This document shows positions 55,884 to 62,992 of a stretch of DNA of 64,000 nucleotides, in pieces. This DNA comes from Mesonia phycicola. Lineage in GTDB: Bacteria > Bacteroidota > Bacteroidia > Flavobacteriales > Flavobacteriaceae. The notes below the pieces were generated by a model, which was not told where the DNA came from, did no database searches, and saw only the letters and a list, made by a program, of their open reading frames with translations. The stretch covers positions 124,001-188,000 of the forward strand of contig NZ_FQYY01000007.1 in NCBI RefSeq assembly GCF_900141885.1, read 5' to 3'. The translations under genes and the position numbers were made by a program. Numbering within the stretch: position 1 is the stretch's first letter; every line of letters starts with the position of its first letter.

Positions 55884-56384
55884 TTAAACGTTTAATTTAC
55901 CTTTTTCTCCTATATCTGGATTGCTGCCAGTAACAGCACCAACTCCCATTTTAAATAAACTTACTATTTTATTAGATTTTGTATCCCAATAATAAGCTTC
56001 TTTAGGGCTAAATTTTATTGCTGTTAAATTAGGGTCATCTGTACCGTTAAACCAATTATCTGAAACGGAAGTGTAAAGTTCTTCTAAAATAGATTGCTCT
56101 ACTACAATTTCTGCTTCTCCATATATACTAATAAATTTTTTAGATGAAGGCTTACTATACAGTAATTGGGTTTTGCTGCTTTGTATTATGTTTTTATTGT
56201 GATCACTATCTCCAGAACTTAAAAACCAAATGTCTCCATGCATATCTATTTTTTTCTGTGTCATTGGTACTGCATTTAAAGGAGTTTTGTCTAGAGCAGT
56301 TACCATCATTGAAGTTTCAATCTCTTCGGTAAGTTCTTTAATTTTTTTCTTTGCTTCTTCGTTATACTTGTTTTGAGTACTCAT
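55884..56384 (-). CDS. Pyridoxamine 5'-phosphate oxidase-like general stress protein
   Basis: 166 aa, cytoplasmic. The split-barrel flavin-binding fold of the general stress protein 26 group is suggested by MMVTALDKTPLNAVPMTQKKIDMHGDIWFLSSGDSDHNKNI and SKKFISIYGEAEIV, with a C-terminal KEAYYWDTKSNKIVSLFKM. Members bind FMN or related cofactors and are linked to stress, but the reaction is usually unknown. It stands alone between folA and fabD with its own terminator. Confidence 0.88.
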   Translation of the reverse strand: MSTQNKYNEEAKKKIKELTEEIETSMMVTALDKTPLNAVPMTQKKIDMHGDIWFLSSGDSDHNKNIIQSSKTQLLYSKPSSKKFISIYGEAEIVVEQSILEELYTSVSDNWFNGTDDPNLTAIKFSPKEAYYWDTKSNKIVSLFKMGVGAVTGSNPDIGEKGKLNV

Positions 56385-56474
56385 AATTTTTTCTTTTAAA
56401 ATTACGAGACTTAAAGTTTAAAATGAGTCAATAAAGTATTAAAAATAAAGTGGTTGCTGTTAATAAGTGTGAAA

Positions 56475-56960
56475 TTATGGTTTGCGCTGGTAGGTTAAAA
56501 AAGTGAAGGAGTGTTGGTGTTTTTCATCTTTATCATGAAATTTTTCACTTATCAGCTCCCATTCATTCAAATCTAACTCAGGGAAAAATGCATCTGCTTC
56601 AAATTCATGATGTACTCTTGTTAACTCAATTTTATCTACAAAAGGGAGGCTTAGTTTATAAATTTCTCCTCCACCAATAACGAATGGTTGCTCATCATTA
56701 GTAACTACTTGTAAAGCTTCTTCAAAGTTATTAACTACAATGCAGTGTTCATTTTGGTAGTTTTTTTGCCTAGTAATTACTATGTGTGTACGATTAGGTA
56801 GTGGTTTGGGAAAAGACTCAAACGTCTTTCTACCCATAATAATATGGTGCCCAGTGGTTAGTTTTTTAAAATGTTTAAAATCATCTGGTAAATGCCAGAT
56901 CATATCATTGTCTTTCCCTAACGCGTTGTTTTCTGCAGCAGCAGCGATGATAGTTAACAT
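56475..56960 (-). CDS. folA: Dihydrofolate reductase
   Basis: 161 aa. Motifs are IAAAAENNALGKDNDMIWHLPDDFKHF (substrate site with Asp), HHIIMGRKTFESF (NADPH site), VIGGGEIYKL and the C-terminal FTFLTYQRK. It reduces dihydrofolate to tetrahydrofolate, and thyA in this window produces the dihydrofolate. The start overlaps the stop of the upstream 2TM gene by one base, suggesting coupling. Confidence 0.97.
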   Translation of the reverse strand: MLTIIAAAAENNALGKDNDMIWHLPDDFKHFKKLTTGHHIIMGRKTFESFPKPLPNRTHIVITRQKNYQNEHCIVVNNFEEALQVVTNDEQPFVIGGGEIYKLSLPFVDKIELTRVHHEFEADAFFPELDLNEWELISEKFHDKDEKHQHSFTFLTYQRKP

Positions 56961-57397
56961 TATAAAGTGTTGTTTTCTGAATCTGGGTGATTTAATCTAG
57001 GAGTAGTAGTTTCTTCTGTAGGAAGAGGGTATTCTTTGTCTACTCTTTTTTGAAGCTCTATAATTTTTTTCTGTTGCTTAGCTATCAATCTATCAAATTG
57101 TTTCTCTTCCCATTCTTTTCCCATTAGTTTATTTACAATAAATACATTTATAGTGTGTATAATGATAAATAGAAACCACAATAAGATAGCCCAAACAAAC
57201 CAAGGCCACCCAAATAAGGTAATATCTTTACCAAAATCTAAAGCAAGGTTAAGAATTATAAAAATGATAGAAAAAGCAATAAAAACTACAAAATGAGTTG
57301 TGAGTCCTTTTTTTTGCTTGATTCTGCGTTGCGCATTTTCAATAAGTAATTTTTGTTCCGGATCTATTTTTCCTTTTTTTCTTTCTTCTGAAGTCAT
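56960..57397 (-). CDS. 2TM-domain membrane protein
   Basis: 145 aa. A basic N-terminus (IENAQRRIKQKKGLTTHF) leads into two membrane helices (about 35-55 and 68-92; FVVFIAFSIIFIILNLAL and WFVWAILLWFLFIIIHTI). Then come GKEWEEKQFDRLI and a short coiled coil. This is the 2TM family of Bacteroidota, with no known function. It is coupled to folA by a one-base overlap, and is divergent from the class V PLP gene (59 bases). Confidence 0.85.
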   Translation of the reverse strand: MTSEERKKGKIDPEQKLLIENAQRRIKQKKGLTTHFVVFIAFSIIFIILNLALDFGKDITLFGWPWFVWAILLWFLFIIIHTINVFIVNKLMGKEWEEKQFDRLIAKQQKKIIELQKRVDKEYPLPTEETTTPRLNHPDSENNTL

Positions 57398-57456
57398 ATT
57401 AATAGTAACTTAGTATACTTCAAATTTAAAACATTTAAGCAAGAATATTTAGGCTA

Positions 57457-58542
57457 ATGAAGAATTTTAGAAATCAATTTCCTGTAACCTCTCAATATAT
57501 TTATTTAAATACAGCCGCAACCGGTTTATTGTCTGAAGATGTTTTTGATTATAGACAAGATCAAAATTTAGATTTTTTAACGCAGGCAAGTATGTTTAGA
57601 GATCATAAAGCAAATTTGTTAGCAGAGGTTAGAGAGGCATTAGCTTCATTTTATCACGCAGATGCTAATAAAATTGCTTTAACACCTAGTTTTTCTTACG
57701 GCTTTAATATTTTGTTAGATGGTTTAGCAAAAAACACAAAAGTTTTATTATTAGAGGGTGATTACCCATCTATTAATTTACCAGTAGAAGCAAGAGATTT
57801 TGATATTGTGTATGCTGCAATAAATGAAAATTTAGAAGAAAATATTAAAAAAGCAGTAGAGAAATACCAACCAGAAATTTTTGTTTTTAGTGTGGTGCAA
57901 TATGTTAGCGGTATTAAAATTGATCTAGATTTTCTAAAAGAGCTAAAAGAAAATTATCCTGAATTACTAATTGTAGGTGATGGTACTCAATATTGCGGTA
58001 CAGAAACTTTTAATTTTAAAGAATCTGGTATAGATATTTTAGGAGCTAGTGCTTATAAGTGGTTAAATGCAGGCTTCGGGAATGCTTTTTTTTTATTTAA
58101 AGACCATGCTGCAGAAAAGATTTACCCTAAAACAATAGGTTTTGGCTCTAATATTGGCAAATACAAACAAACTGAAAACGCATTGATTGGTAAGTTTGAG
58201 CCAGGGCATTTAGATACTTCTAATATAGGTAGTATTAAACAAGCTATTTTATTGCAAGAAAAAATAGGAGTAGAGCTTATTGAAGAGCAAGTGAAAAAAT
58301 TATCTGTAAAAGCAAAAAAAGCTTTTGAAAAACTTAATTTATTAGCTCCAGATGTAGTAAATAGAAAAACTCATTCTTCTTTATTTAACATAAAAGGAAG
58401 TGATGAGTTGTTCATTTTTTTAACTAACAAAGGTGTAATTTGCTCGCAACGTGGAGGCGGAATTCGTGTGAGTTTTCATTATTACAATACAGAAGATGAA
58501 ATAGAGAAATTAATTACGTTAATAAAAAATTTCTCTAAGTAA
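57457..58542 (+). CDS. Class V aminotransferase-fold PLP enzyme (possible EgtE-like C-S lyase)
   Basis: 361 aa, fold type I. The opening FPVTSQYIYLNTAATGLLSEDV is typical of the isopenicillin-N-epimerase/cysteine-desulfurase superfamily. The region VGDGTQYCGTETFNFKE holds the PLP-ring Asp, and the PLP lysine is Lys201 in ASAYKWLNAGFG. There is no SufS-type active-site Cys loop that I can identify. It is convergent with egtD and egtB, only 27 bases away. Since EgtE, the C-S lyase ending ergothioneine synthesis, is in this superfamily, that role is plausible but unproven. Confidence 0.85.
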   Translation: MKNFRNQFPVTSQYIYLNTAATGLLSEDVFDYRQDQNLDFLTQASMFRDHKANLLAEVREALASFYHADANKIALTPSFSYGFNILLDGLAKNTKVLLLEGDYPSINLPVEARDFDIVYAAINENLEENIKKAVEKYQPEIFVFSVVQYVSGIKIDLDFLKELKENYPELLIVGDGTQYCGTETFNFKESGIDILGASAYKWLNAGFGNAFFLFKDHAAEKIYPKTIGFGSNIGKYKQTENALIGKFEPGHLDTSNIGSIKQAILLQEKIGVELIEEQVKKLSVKAKKAFEKLNLLAPDVVNRKTHSSLFNIKGSDELFIFLTNKGVICSQRGGGIRVSFHYYNTEDEIEKLITLIKNFSK

Positions 58543-58553
58543 AGTATACACAA

Positions 58554-58587
58554 ATCTTTCAGAAGAAGTTTATTTCTTCTGAAAGAT
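58554..58587. terminator. Convergent hairpin overlapping the egtD 3' end
   Basis: A perfect 14-bp stem (58554-58567 with 58574-58587, core CTTTCAGAAGAA), loop GTTTAT. The right arm encodes the last codons of egtD. There is no long T-run on either side, so termination strength is uncertain. Confidence 0.6.
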
Positions 58588-59535
58588 ATAGTTTTTGTAA
58601 TATTTATTTTCGTCGGTAAAAAACTCTACCATTTTAAGTCCCGCTTCTCCAGCAAGCCACTCTACTACATCGTCATCATATTTTTGAGAAATCTCTGTAT
58701 GAATAGTTTCCCACTGTTTAAATTGAACTTTTAATTTTAGATCATTTATTTCTATATCTTGATTTTTTGTGCTTACCAGAAAACTTTTTGCAGTACCAGT
58801 TTCAGGATCATAAGTCTCCCAATGCTTAAAGTTATCTATATTAAAATCTGCGTTTAATTCTGTATTAATTCTAACTAGTAAATTTTTATTAAATGCCTCG
58901 GTTACACCTGTAGTATCATTATATGCGTCTAATATGGTTTGCGGATTCTTTTTTTGATCAAAACCCATAAAAAGCATATCTTCTTCACTCATTGCTAACT
59001 GAATATTTTTAAGAAAATCTATTGCTTGGTCGTGTTTTAAATTACCAATATTAGAACCTAAAACCATAATGGCTTTTTTACGTTTATTGTAGTTTTTTAA
59101 ATTTTGTAAAACACTAAAATAAGTGCCTTGCAATGTTTCTACATCTACAGCAGGAATTTCACTTTTTAAAGAATCTTCTAGTCTGTCTAAAATATTTTGA
59201 CTTATATCTACGGGTAAATATTTAAAGTCTACTTGATGATTAGCAAGGTGTTTTAAAAGAATTTTTGTTTTTTTTCCGTCACCAGCGCCTAATTCAATTA
59301 AATCAAAACCATTATTACTTGAAAAATAATTAGCAATGGCTTGGGTATGTTTTTGCAGAATATTAAACTCACAATTAGTTAAATAGTAATCAGGTAAATT
59401 CATAATATCCTGAAAGAGCTTATCTCCTTTTTTGTCATAAATATATTTAGAAGATAAATATTTAGGAAATGCAGTAAGACCTTCTTGTACGTCTTTTGCA
59501 AATTCTGATGTATGGGTAATTGTTTGTTTTTCCAT
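58570..59535 (-). CDS. egtD: L-histidine N-alpha-methyltransferase EgtD
   Basis: 321 aa. The SAM-binding core is LIELGAGDGKKTKILL, preceded by SKYIYDKKGDKLFQDIMNLPDYYLTNCEF and followed by VLGSNIGNLKHDQAIDFL. These, with FLVSTKNQDIEIN and HTEISQKYDD in the C-terminal half, mark the EgtD family. It trimethylates histidine to hercynine. Length matches the Mycobacterium enzyme. It begins 2 bases after the egtB stop, so the two form an operon. Confidence 0.95.
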   Translation of the reverse strand: MEKQTITHTSEFAKDVQEGLTAFPKYLSSKYIYDKKGDKLFQDIMNLPDYYLTNCEFNILQKHTQAIANYFSSNNGFDLIELGAGDGKKTKILLKHLANHQVDFKYLPVDISQNILDRLEDSLKSEIPAVDVETLQGTYFSVLQNLKNYNKRKKAIMVLGSNIGNLKHDQAIDFLKNIQLAMSEEDMLFMGFDQKKNPQTILDAYNDTTGVTEAFNKNLLVRINTELNADFNIDNFKHWETYDPETGTAKSFLVSTKNQDIEINDLKLKVQFKQWETIHTEISQKYDDDVVEWLAGEAGLKMVEFFTDENKYYKNYIFQKK

Positions 59536-59537
59536 TT

Positions 59538-60710
59538 TTATTTTGCTAATCTAATTCCGGTGAATTGCCACCTTAAATTGGGGTGAAAAAAATTTCTATA
59601 CGTACACCTAGTGTGGTTGGGAGAAGTAGCTACAGAGCCTCCGCGTAATACTTTTTGATTCACCATAAATTTTCCGTTATACTCACCTAGCGCTCCTTCT
59701 GGTTTTTTATAGTTAGGGTATGGAGTGTAAGCGCTCTCTGTCCACTCCCATCTTTGTCCCCAATTAAATTTTTCATTACAAATTTCCCATTCTATTTCTG
59801 TAGGTAACCTCATTTTTTTCCATTGAGAAAATGCAAAAGCTTCATAATAAGAGATATGAGCTAAAGGTTCTTCTAAGTTTAATGGCTGTAGTCCAGATAA
59901 AGTGTATTGATGCCAATTGCCATCTATCACATGCCAATATTGTGGTGCTTTTATATTTTCAGTATTTATCCAATCCCAGGCTTCAGCATGCCATAACAGC
60001 ACATCTTGGTAACCGCCAGCATTTATAAATTCTAAATATTCTGCATTGGTTACTAATTTGTTAGAAATAGAAAAATCGTTCACATAAACTTTGTGTCTTC
60101 CTTTTTCATTATCATAACAAAACTCTCCATCATCTGGTTTACCTACTTCATAAACTCCTTCAGAAATATTTACCCATTGGTGGTCAAATGTTTCTGTTTT
60201 ACTTTCTTTAAAATTACTTTGGTAAACAGGTAAAAGCGGATTGTTACCTAAAATATACTTTATGTCTGTTAATAGTAATTCTTGGTGTTGTTTTTCGTGA
60301 TGAATACCAATTTCTACTAAACTTTCAATTTTAGAGAGATTCTCATTACTATTTGTAAGTAGTTCTGCTAATGCTTGGGTTACATACGTTCTGTAAGCAT
60401 AGATTTTTTTTACAGTAGGCCTAGAAAGGTTACCTCTATTGGTGCGTACCACTTTTTCTCCAACACTTTCATAATAGCTATTAAATACAAAGGCAAATTG
60501 CTCATCAAATAATTGATAATCTTTTTTATAATGCTGCAGTATGAATTCTTCAAAAAACCAAGTAGAGTGACCTAAATGCCATTTTGGGGGAGAGACAAAT
60601 TCTATGGGTTGCACTACATAATCTTCAATCTCTAAAGGTTTACAGATTTGCTCTGTTAGTTTTCTGGTTTCATGAAATAATTCTAAAAGCTGAGTGGTAG
60701 TTGTAATCAT
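59538..60710 (-). CDS. egtB: Ergothioneine sulfoxide synthase EgtB
   Basis: 390 aa. The N-terminal DinB-like helical domain carries the iron ligands His48 (WHLGHSTWFFEEF), His138 and His142 (HHEKQHQELLLTD). The C-terminal FGE-sulfatase domain (about 170-390) has EFCYDNEKGRHKVYV, RLPTEIEWE and VLRGGSVATSPNHTRCTYRNFF. It joins a thiol to hercynine with oxygen, at a non-heme iron. EgtD is directly downstream. Neither egtA nor egtC is in this window, so the enzyme may use cysteine directly, as some bacterial EgtB do. Confidence 0.94.
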   Translation of the reverse strand: MITTTTQLLELFHETRKLTEQICKPLEIEDYVVQPIEFVSPPKWHLGHSTWFFEEFILQHYKKDYQLFDEQFAFVFNSYYESVGEKVVRTNRGNLSRPTVKKIYAYRTYVTQALAELLTNSNENLSKIESLVEIGIHHEKQHQELLLTDIKYILGNNPLLPVYQSNFKESKTETFDHQWVNISEGVYEVGKPDDGEFCYDNEKGRHKVYVNDFSISNKLVTNAEYLEFINAGGYQDVLLWHAEAWDWINTENIKAPQYWHVIDGNWHQYTLSGLQPLNLEEPLAHISYYEAFAFSQWKKMRLPTEIEWEICNEKFNWGQRWEWTESAYTPYPNYKKPEGALGEYNGKFMVNQKVLRGGSVATSPNHTRCTYRNFFHPNLRWQFTGIRLAK

Positions 60711-60831
60711 AAATAAGGAGGTTATAGGCCTTACTCAAATTTACACATTTTTAAATATGAAGTTCTTTAAGCTTTGTTAAAGCCAAGGTGAAAACCTGTT
60801 ACTTTTGGTAGAAAATATATGTAGAAATAAA

Positions 60832-60863
60832 AAAAGCTGAAAAGTATTTACTTTTCAGCTTTT
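60832..60863 (-). terminator. Terminator after the TonB-domain protein
   Basis: AAAAGCTGAAAAG (60832-60844) pairs with CTTTTCAGCTTTT (60851-60863), followed on the minus strand by T-rich sequence. It lies 23 bases beyond the stop of the minus-strand gene at 60886. Confidence 0.88.
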
Positions 60864-60885
60864 ATATTTTTTTAAAATAAAGAGT

Positions 60886-61290
60886 TTAGAAATTAAATGG
60901 GACGGTATATTTAATATCTCTAGGCTTACCATTTAAGTGTCCTGGTTTCATTTCTGGCATTGCTAAAATATTACGTTTAGCTTCTTCTTGTAGAGATTTT
61001 CTGCCACCTTTTACTTGTGTAATTTCTACTTTTCCTTCTTTATTCACTATAAAACTCACCAATACTTTAGTGCCTTTGTCTTCTGCAGTATAATCTTTAG
61101 GGAATTTAAAGTTTTGCTGTATGTGCATTGCTAATTTTTTATTAAAGCAATTAGAGCTAGAACTAGCTTCTTCACAACCTGGCCAAACAGGAGGTACTTC
61201 TTTAGAGGTTACCGTGTTTCCGCTAGCATTTTGAGCAAAGCCAAAACTAATTGTAAATAGTAAAATAAATGTAAATAAAATCTTTTTCAT
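60886..61290 (-). CDS. Small exported TonB C-terminal-domain protein
   Basis: 134 aa. A cleavable signal peptide (TISFGFAQ) is followed by PVWPGCEEASSSSNCFNKKLAMHIQQNFKFP, the phylum-typical start of a TonB C-terminal domain, then VLVSFIVNKEGKVEITQVKGG and MKPGHLNGKPRDIKYTVPF. There is no membrane anchor or Pro-rich spacer, so it cannot be a normal energy-transducing TonB. It may be a free periplasmic domain that binds receptors or peptidoglycan. It lies 12 bases after thyA, same strand. Confidence 0.85.
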   Translation of the reverse strand: MKKILFTFILLFTISFGFAQNASGNTVTSKEVPPVWPGCEEASSSSNCFNKKLAMHIQQNFKFPKDYTAEDKGTKVLVSFIVNKEGKVEITQVKGGRKSLQEEAKRNILAMPEMKPGHLNGKPRDIKYTVPFNF

Positions 61291-61302
61291 AAGTGTTGTT
61301 GT

Positions 61303-62127
61303 TTAGATTGCTACAGCAGCTTTTATGTGCGGATGCGGATTATAATTTTCTAAAGTAAAATCTTCAAACTTAAAATCAAAAATATCTTTTACCTCTGGGT
61401 TAATTTTCATGGTAGGCAAAGGTCTTAAATCTCTAGATAATTGAAGTTTTACCTGCTCTACGTGATTGTTGTAAATATGTACATCACCAAAAGTATGTAT
61501 AAAATCTCCAGCCTCATAACCACAAACTTGCGCCATCATTTGCGTAAGTAACGCGTAAGAAGCAATATTAAAAGGTACCCCTAAAAATACATCTGCACTA
61601 CGTTGGTAAAGTTGGCAAGATAATTTGCCATCTGCCACATAAAACTGAAAAAAAGCATGACAAGGAGGCAAAGCAGCTTTGCCATTAGCTACATTTTTAC
61701 TAAAAGAAACAGAGGTATCTGGCATTACGCTAGGGTTCCAGGCAGAAACTAACATTCTACGGCTGTTCGGGTTTTTCTTTAAGGTTTCTACAATATCTTT
61801 AATCTGGTCTATTTCTTCATTATTCCAATTGCGCCATTGGTGACCATAAACCGGACCTAAATCTCCATTCTCATCTGCCCATTCATTCCAAATTCTAACG
61901 CCGTTTTCTTGCAAATACTTCACATTAGTATCTCCATTTAAAAACCAGAGTAGCTCATAAATAATAGATTTTAAATGCAATTTTTTGGTAGTCACCATCG
62001 GAAAACCTTCACTTAAGTCAAACCTCATTTGATGGCCAAAAATACTACGAGTACCGGTCCCTGTTCTATCTCCTTTGTCGCTACCGTTATCTAAAACGTG
62101 TTGTAGTAAATCGTGATATTGCTTCAT
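61303..62127 (-). CDS. thyA: Thymidylate synthase
   Basis: 274 aa. It opens [32 protein letters not shown]; the active-site Cys156 is in [12 protein letters not shown], and [19 protein letters not shown] and HIYNNHVEQ complete the signature. It methylates dUMP using methylene-THF, yielding dihydrofolate for FolA. A short insertion ([12 protein letters not shown]) before the active site makes it about ten residues longer than the E. coli enzyme. The structured repeat copy B lies 13 bases upstream of the ATG. Confidence 0.98.
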   Translation of the reverse strand: MKQYHDLLQHVLDNGSDKGDRTGTGTRSIFGHQMRFDLSEGFPMVTTKKLHLKSIIYELLWFLNGDTNVKYLQENGVRIWNEWADENGDLGPVYGHQWRNWNNEEIDQIKDIVETLKKNPNSRRMLVSAWNPSVMPDTSVSFSKNVANGKAALPPCHAFFQFYVADGKLSCQLYQRSADVFLGVPFNIASYALLTQMMAQVCGYEAGDFIHTFGDVHIYNNHVEQVKLQLSRDLRPLPTMKINPEVKDIFDFKFEDFTLENYNPHPHIKAAVAI

Positions 62128-62139
62128 GAATTTGTTTTT

Positions 62140-62256
62140 GGGCGTTTAAACGGGCTTTCGCGAGTCGCTTTTTAGTTTTATGTCTACCATTTTTTCGCAT
62201 ACGCTCCAATAGACAAAAACAAAAAGAGCTTCAACAAATCGCTCAATCCCTAACGC
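62140..62256. repeat. Structured intergenic repeat, copy B
   Basis: Same element as copy A at 37011: CGGGCTTTCGCGAGTCGC here against CGGGCTTTCGTGAGTCGC there, and AGAGCTTCAACAA followed by CTCAATCCCT in both. Closing arms here are GCGTT (62142-62146) and AACGC (62252-62256), and the inner pair is GCGA (62160-62163) with TCGC (62239-62242). It fills much of the 291-base gap between thyA and yceI. The rest is AT-rich sequence and the yceI control region. Confidence 0.75.
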
Positions 62257-62345
62257 AAAAATATAAAACTATTATTCTAATAAAAGAACAAAAAGAATAA
62301 GTATAAAATTAATTCATAAGTAAGAAAATATAAAATTTTATGAGA

Positions 62346-62361
62346 TATGACATTTGTCATA
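62346..62361. promoter_or_regulatory. Palindromic operator candidate upstream of yceI
   Basis: TATGACATTTGTCATA: 7-base arms (62346-62352 and 62355-62361) around TT, a near-perfect operator shape. The binding protein is unknown. It overlaps the only TTG (62354-62356) upstream of the -7 box. Confidence 0.55.
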
Positions 62362-62382
62362 ATTTAAGGAGGTTTTCAGAGG

Positions 62383-62390
62383 TAAATTTG
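62383..62390 (+). promoter_or_regulatory. -7 box for yceI
   Basis: TAAATTTG matches TAnnTTTG exactly and lies 28 bases before the yceI ATG. The nearest TTG is 26 bases upstream, longer than usual. Confidence 0.5.
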
Positions 62391-62418
62391 TGATATAAAT
62401 CAATAAAACCTGTTTAAA

Positions 62419-62967
62419 ATGAGAATATTAATAGCCTTAGCGTTTTGCTTAACTATGCAATTGGTAGTTGCTCAAGAGTACAAAGTAGTTTCTAATAATT
62501 CTAAAGTTAGCGTAACTGGAACTTCTTCTTTACACGATTGGGAGTGTGTAGTAAATACCTTTGAAGGTAATATGTCTGCCACTGTAGAAAACAATGAAAT
62601 TAAGCAAATAGAAAACTTCAATTTTCAGTTTAAAGTAAAAAGTTTAGATAGTGGTAAATCTTCGATGAATAAAAATACTTATGAAGCCTTGAAAGAAGAT
62701 AAATACCCAACCATTACTTATAAAGGGAGCTCTGTAGTAATAAATGGTGGTACTGCAACATTTACAGGAACTATGACTATTGCTGGTACCGCAAAAAAGT
62801 TTACCAGTAAAGCTAAAATAAATTACAGTAACGGTAAGATAACCCTTTCAGGATCTGAAGAATTTAAACTTACAGATTTTAATATAGAGCCTCCAACTGC
62901 TGTTTTTGGTACCATAAAAACAGGAGATGTAGTAGCAATTCATTATAACATTCAACTTAATAAATAA
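62419..62967 (+). CDS. YceI-family periplasmic lipid-binding protein
   Basis: 182 aa. Signal peptide ends MQLVVAQ. The YceI lipocalin-like barrel shows SKVSVTGTSSLHDWECVVNTFEG, DKYPTITYKGSS, TATFTGTMTIAGTAKKF and EEFKLTDFNI. Members bind isoprenoid chains such as polyprenyl or ubiquinone-like lipids, or act in respiration or stress, in the periplasm. It is preceded by a clear palindrome and a -7 box, and followed after 25 bases by an outer-membrane protein gene on the same strand. Confidence 0.92.
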   Translation: MRILIALAFCLTMQLVVAQEYKVVSNNSKVSVTGTSSLHDWECVVNTFEGNMSATVENNEIKQIENFNFQFKVKSLDSGKSSMNKNTYEALKEDKYPTITYKGSSVVINGGTATFTGTMTIAGTAKKFTSKAKINYSNGKITLSGSEEFKLTDFNIEPPTAVFGTIKTGDVVAIHYNIQLNK

Positions 62968-62992
62968 CACAATTAGTAATAAACCAAACAAA

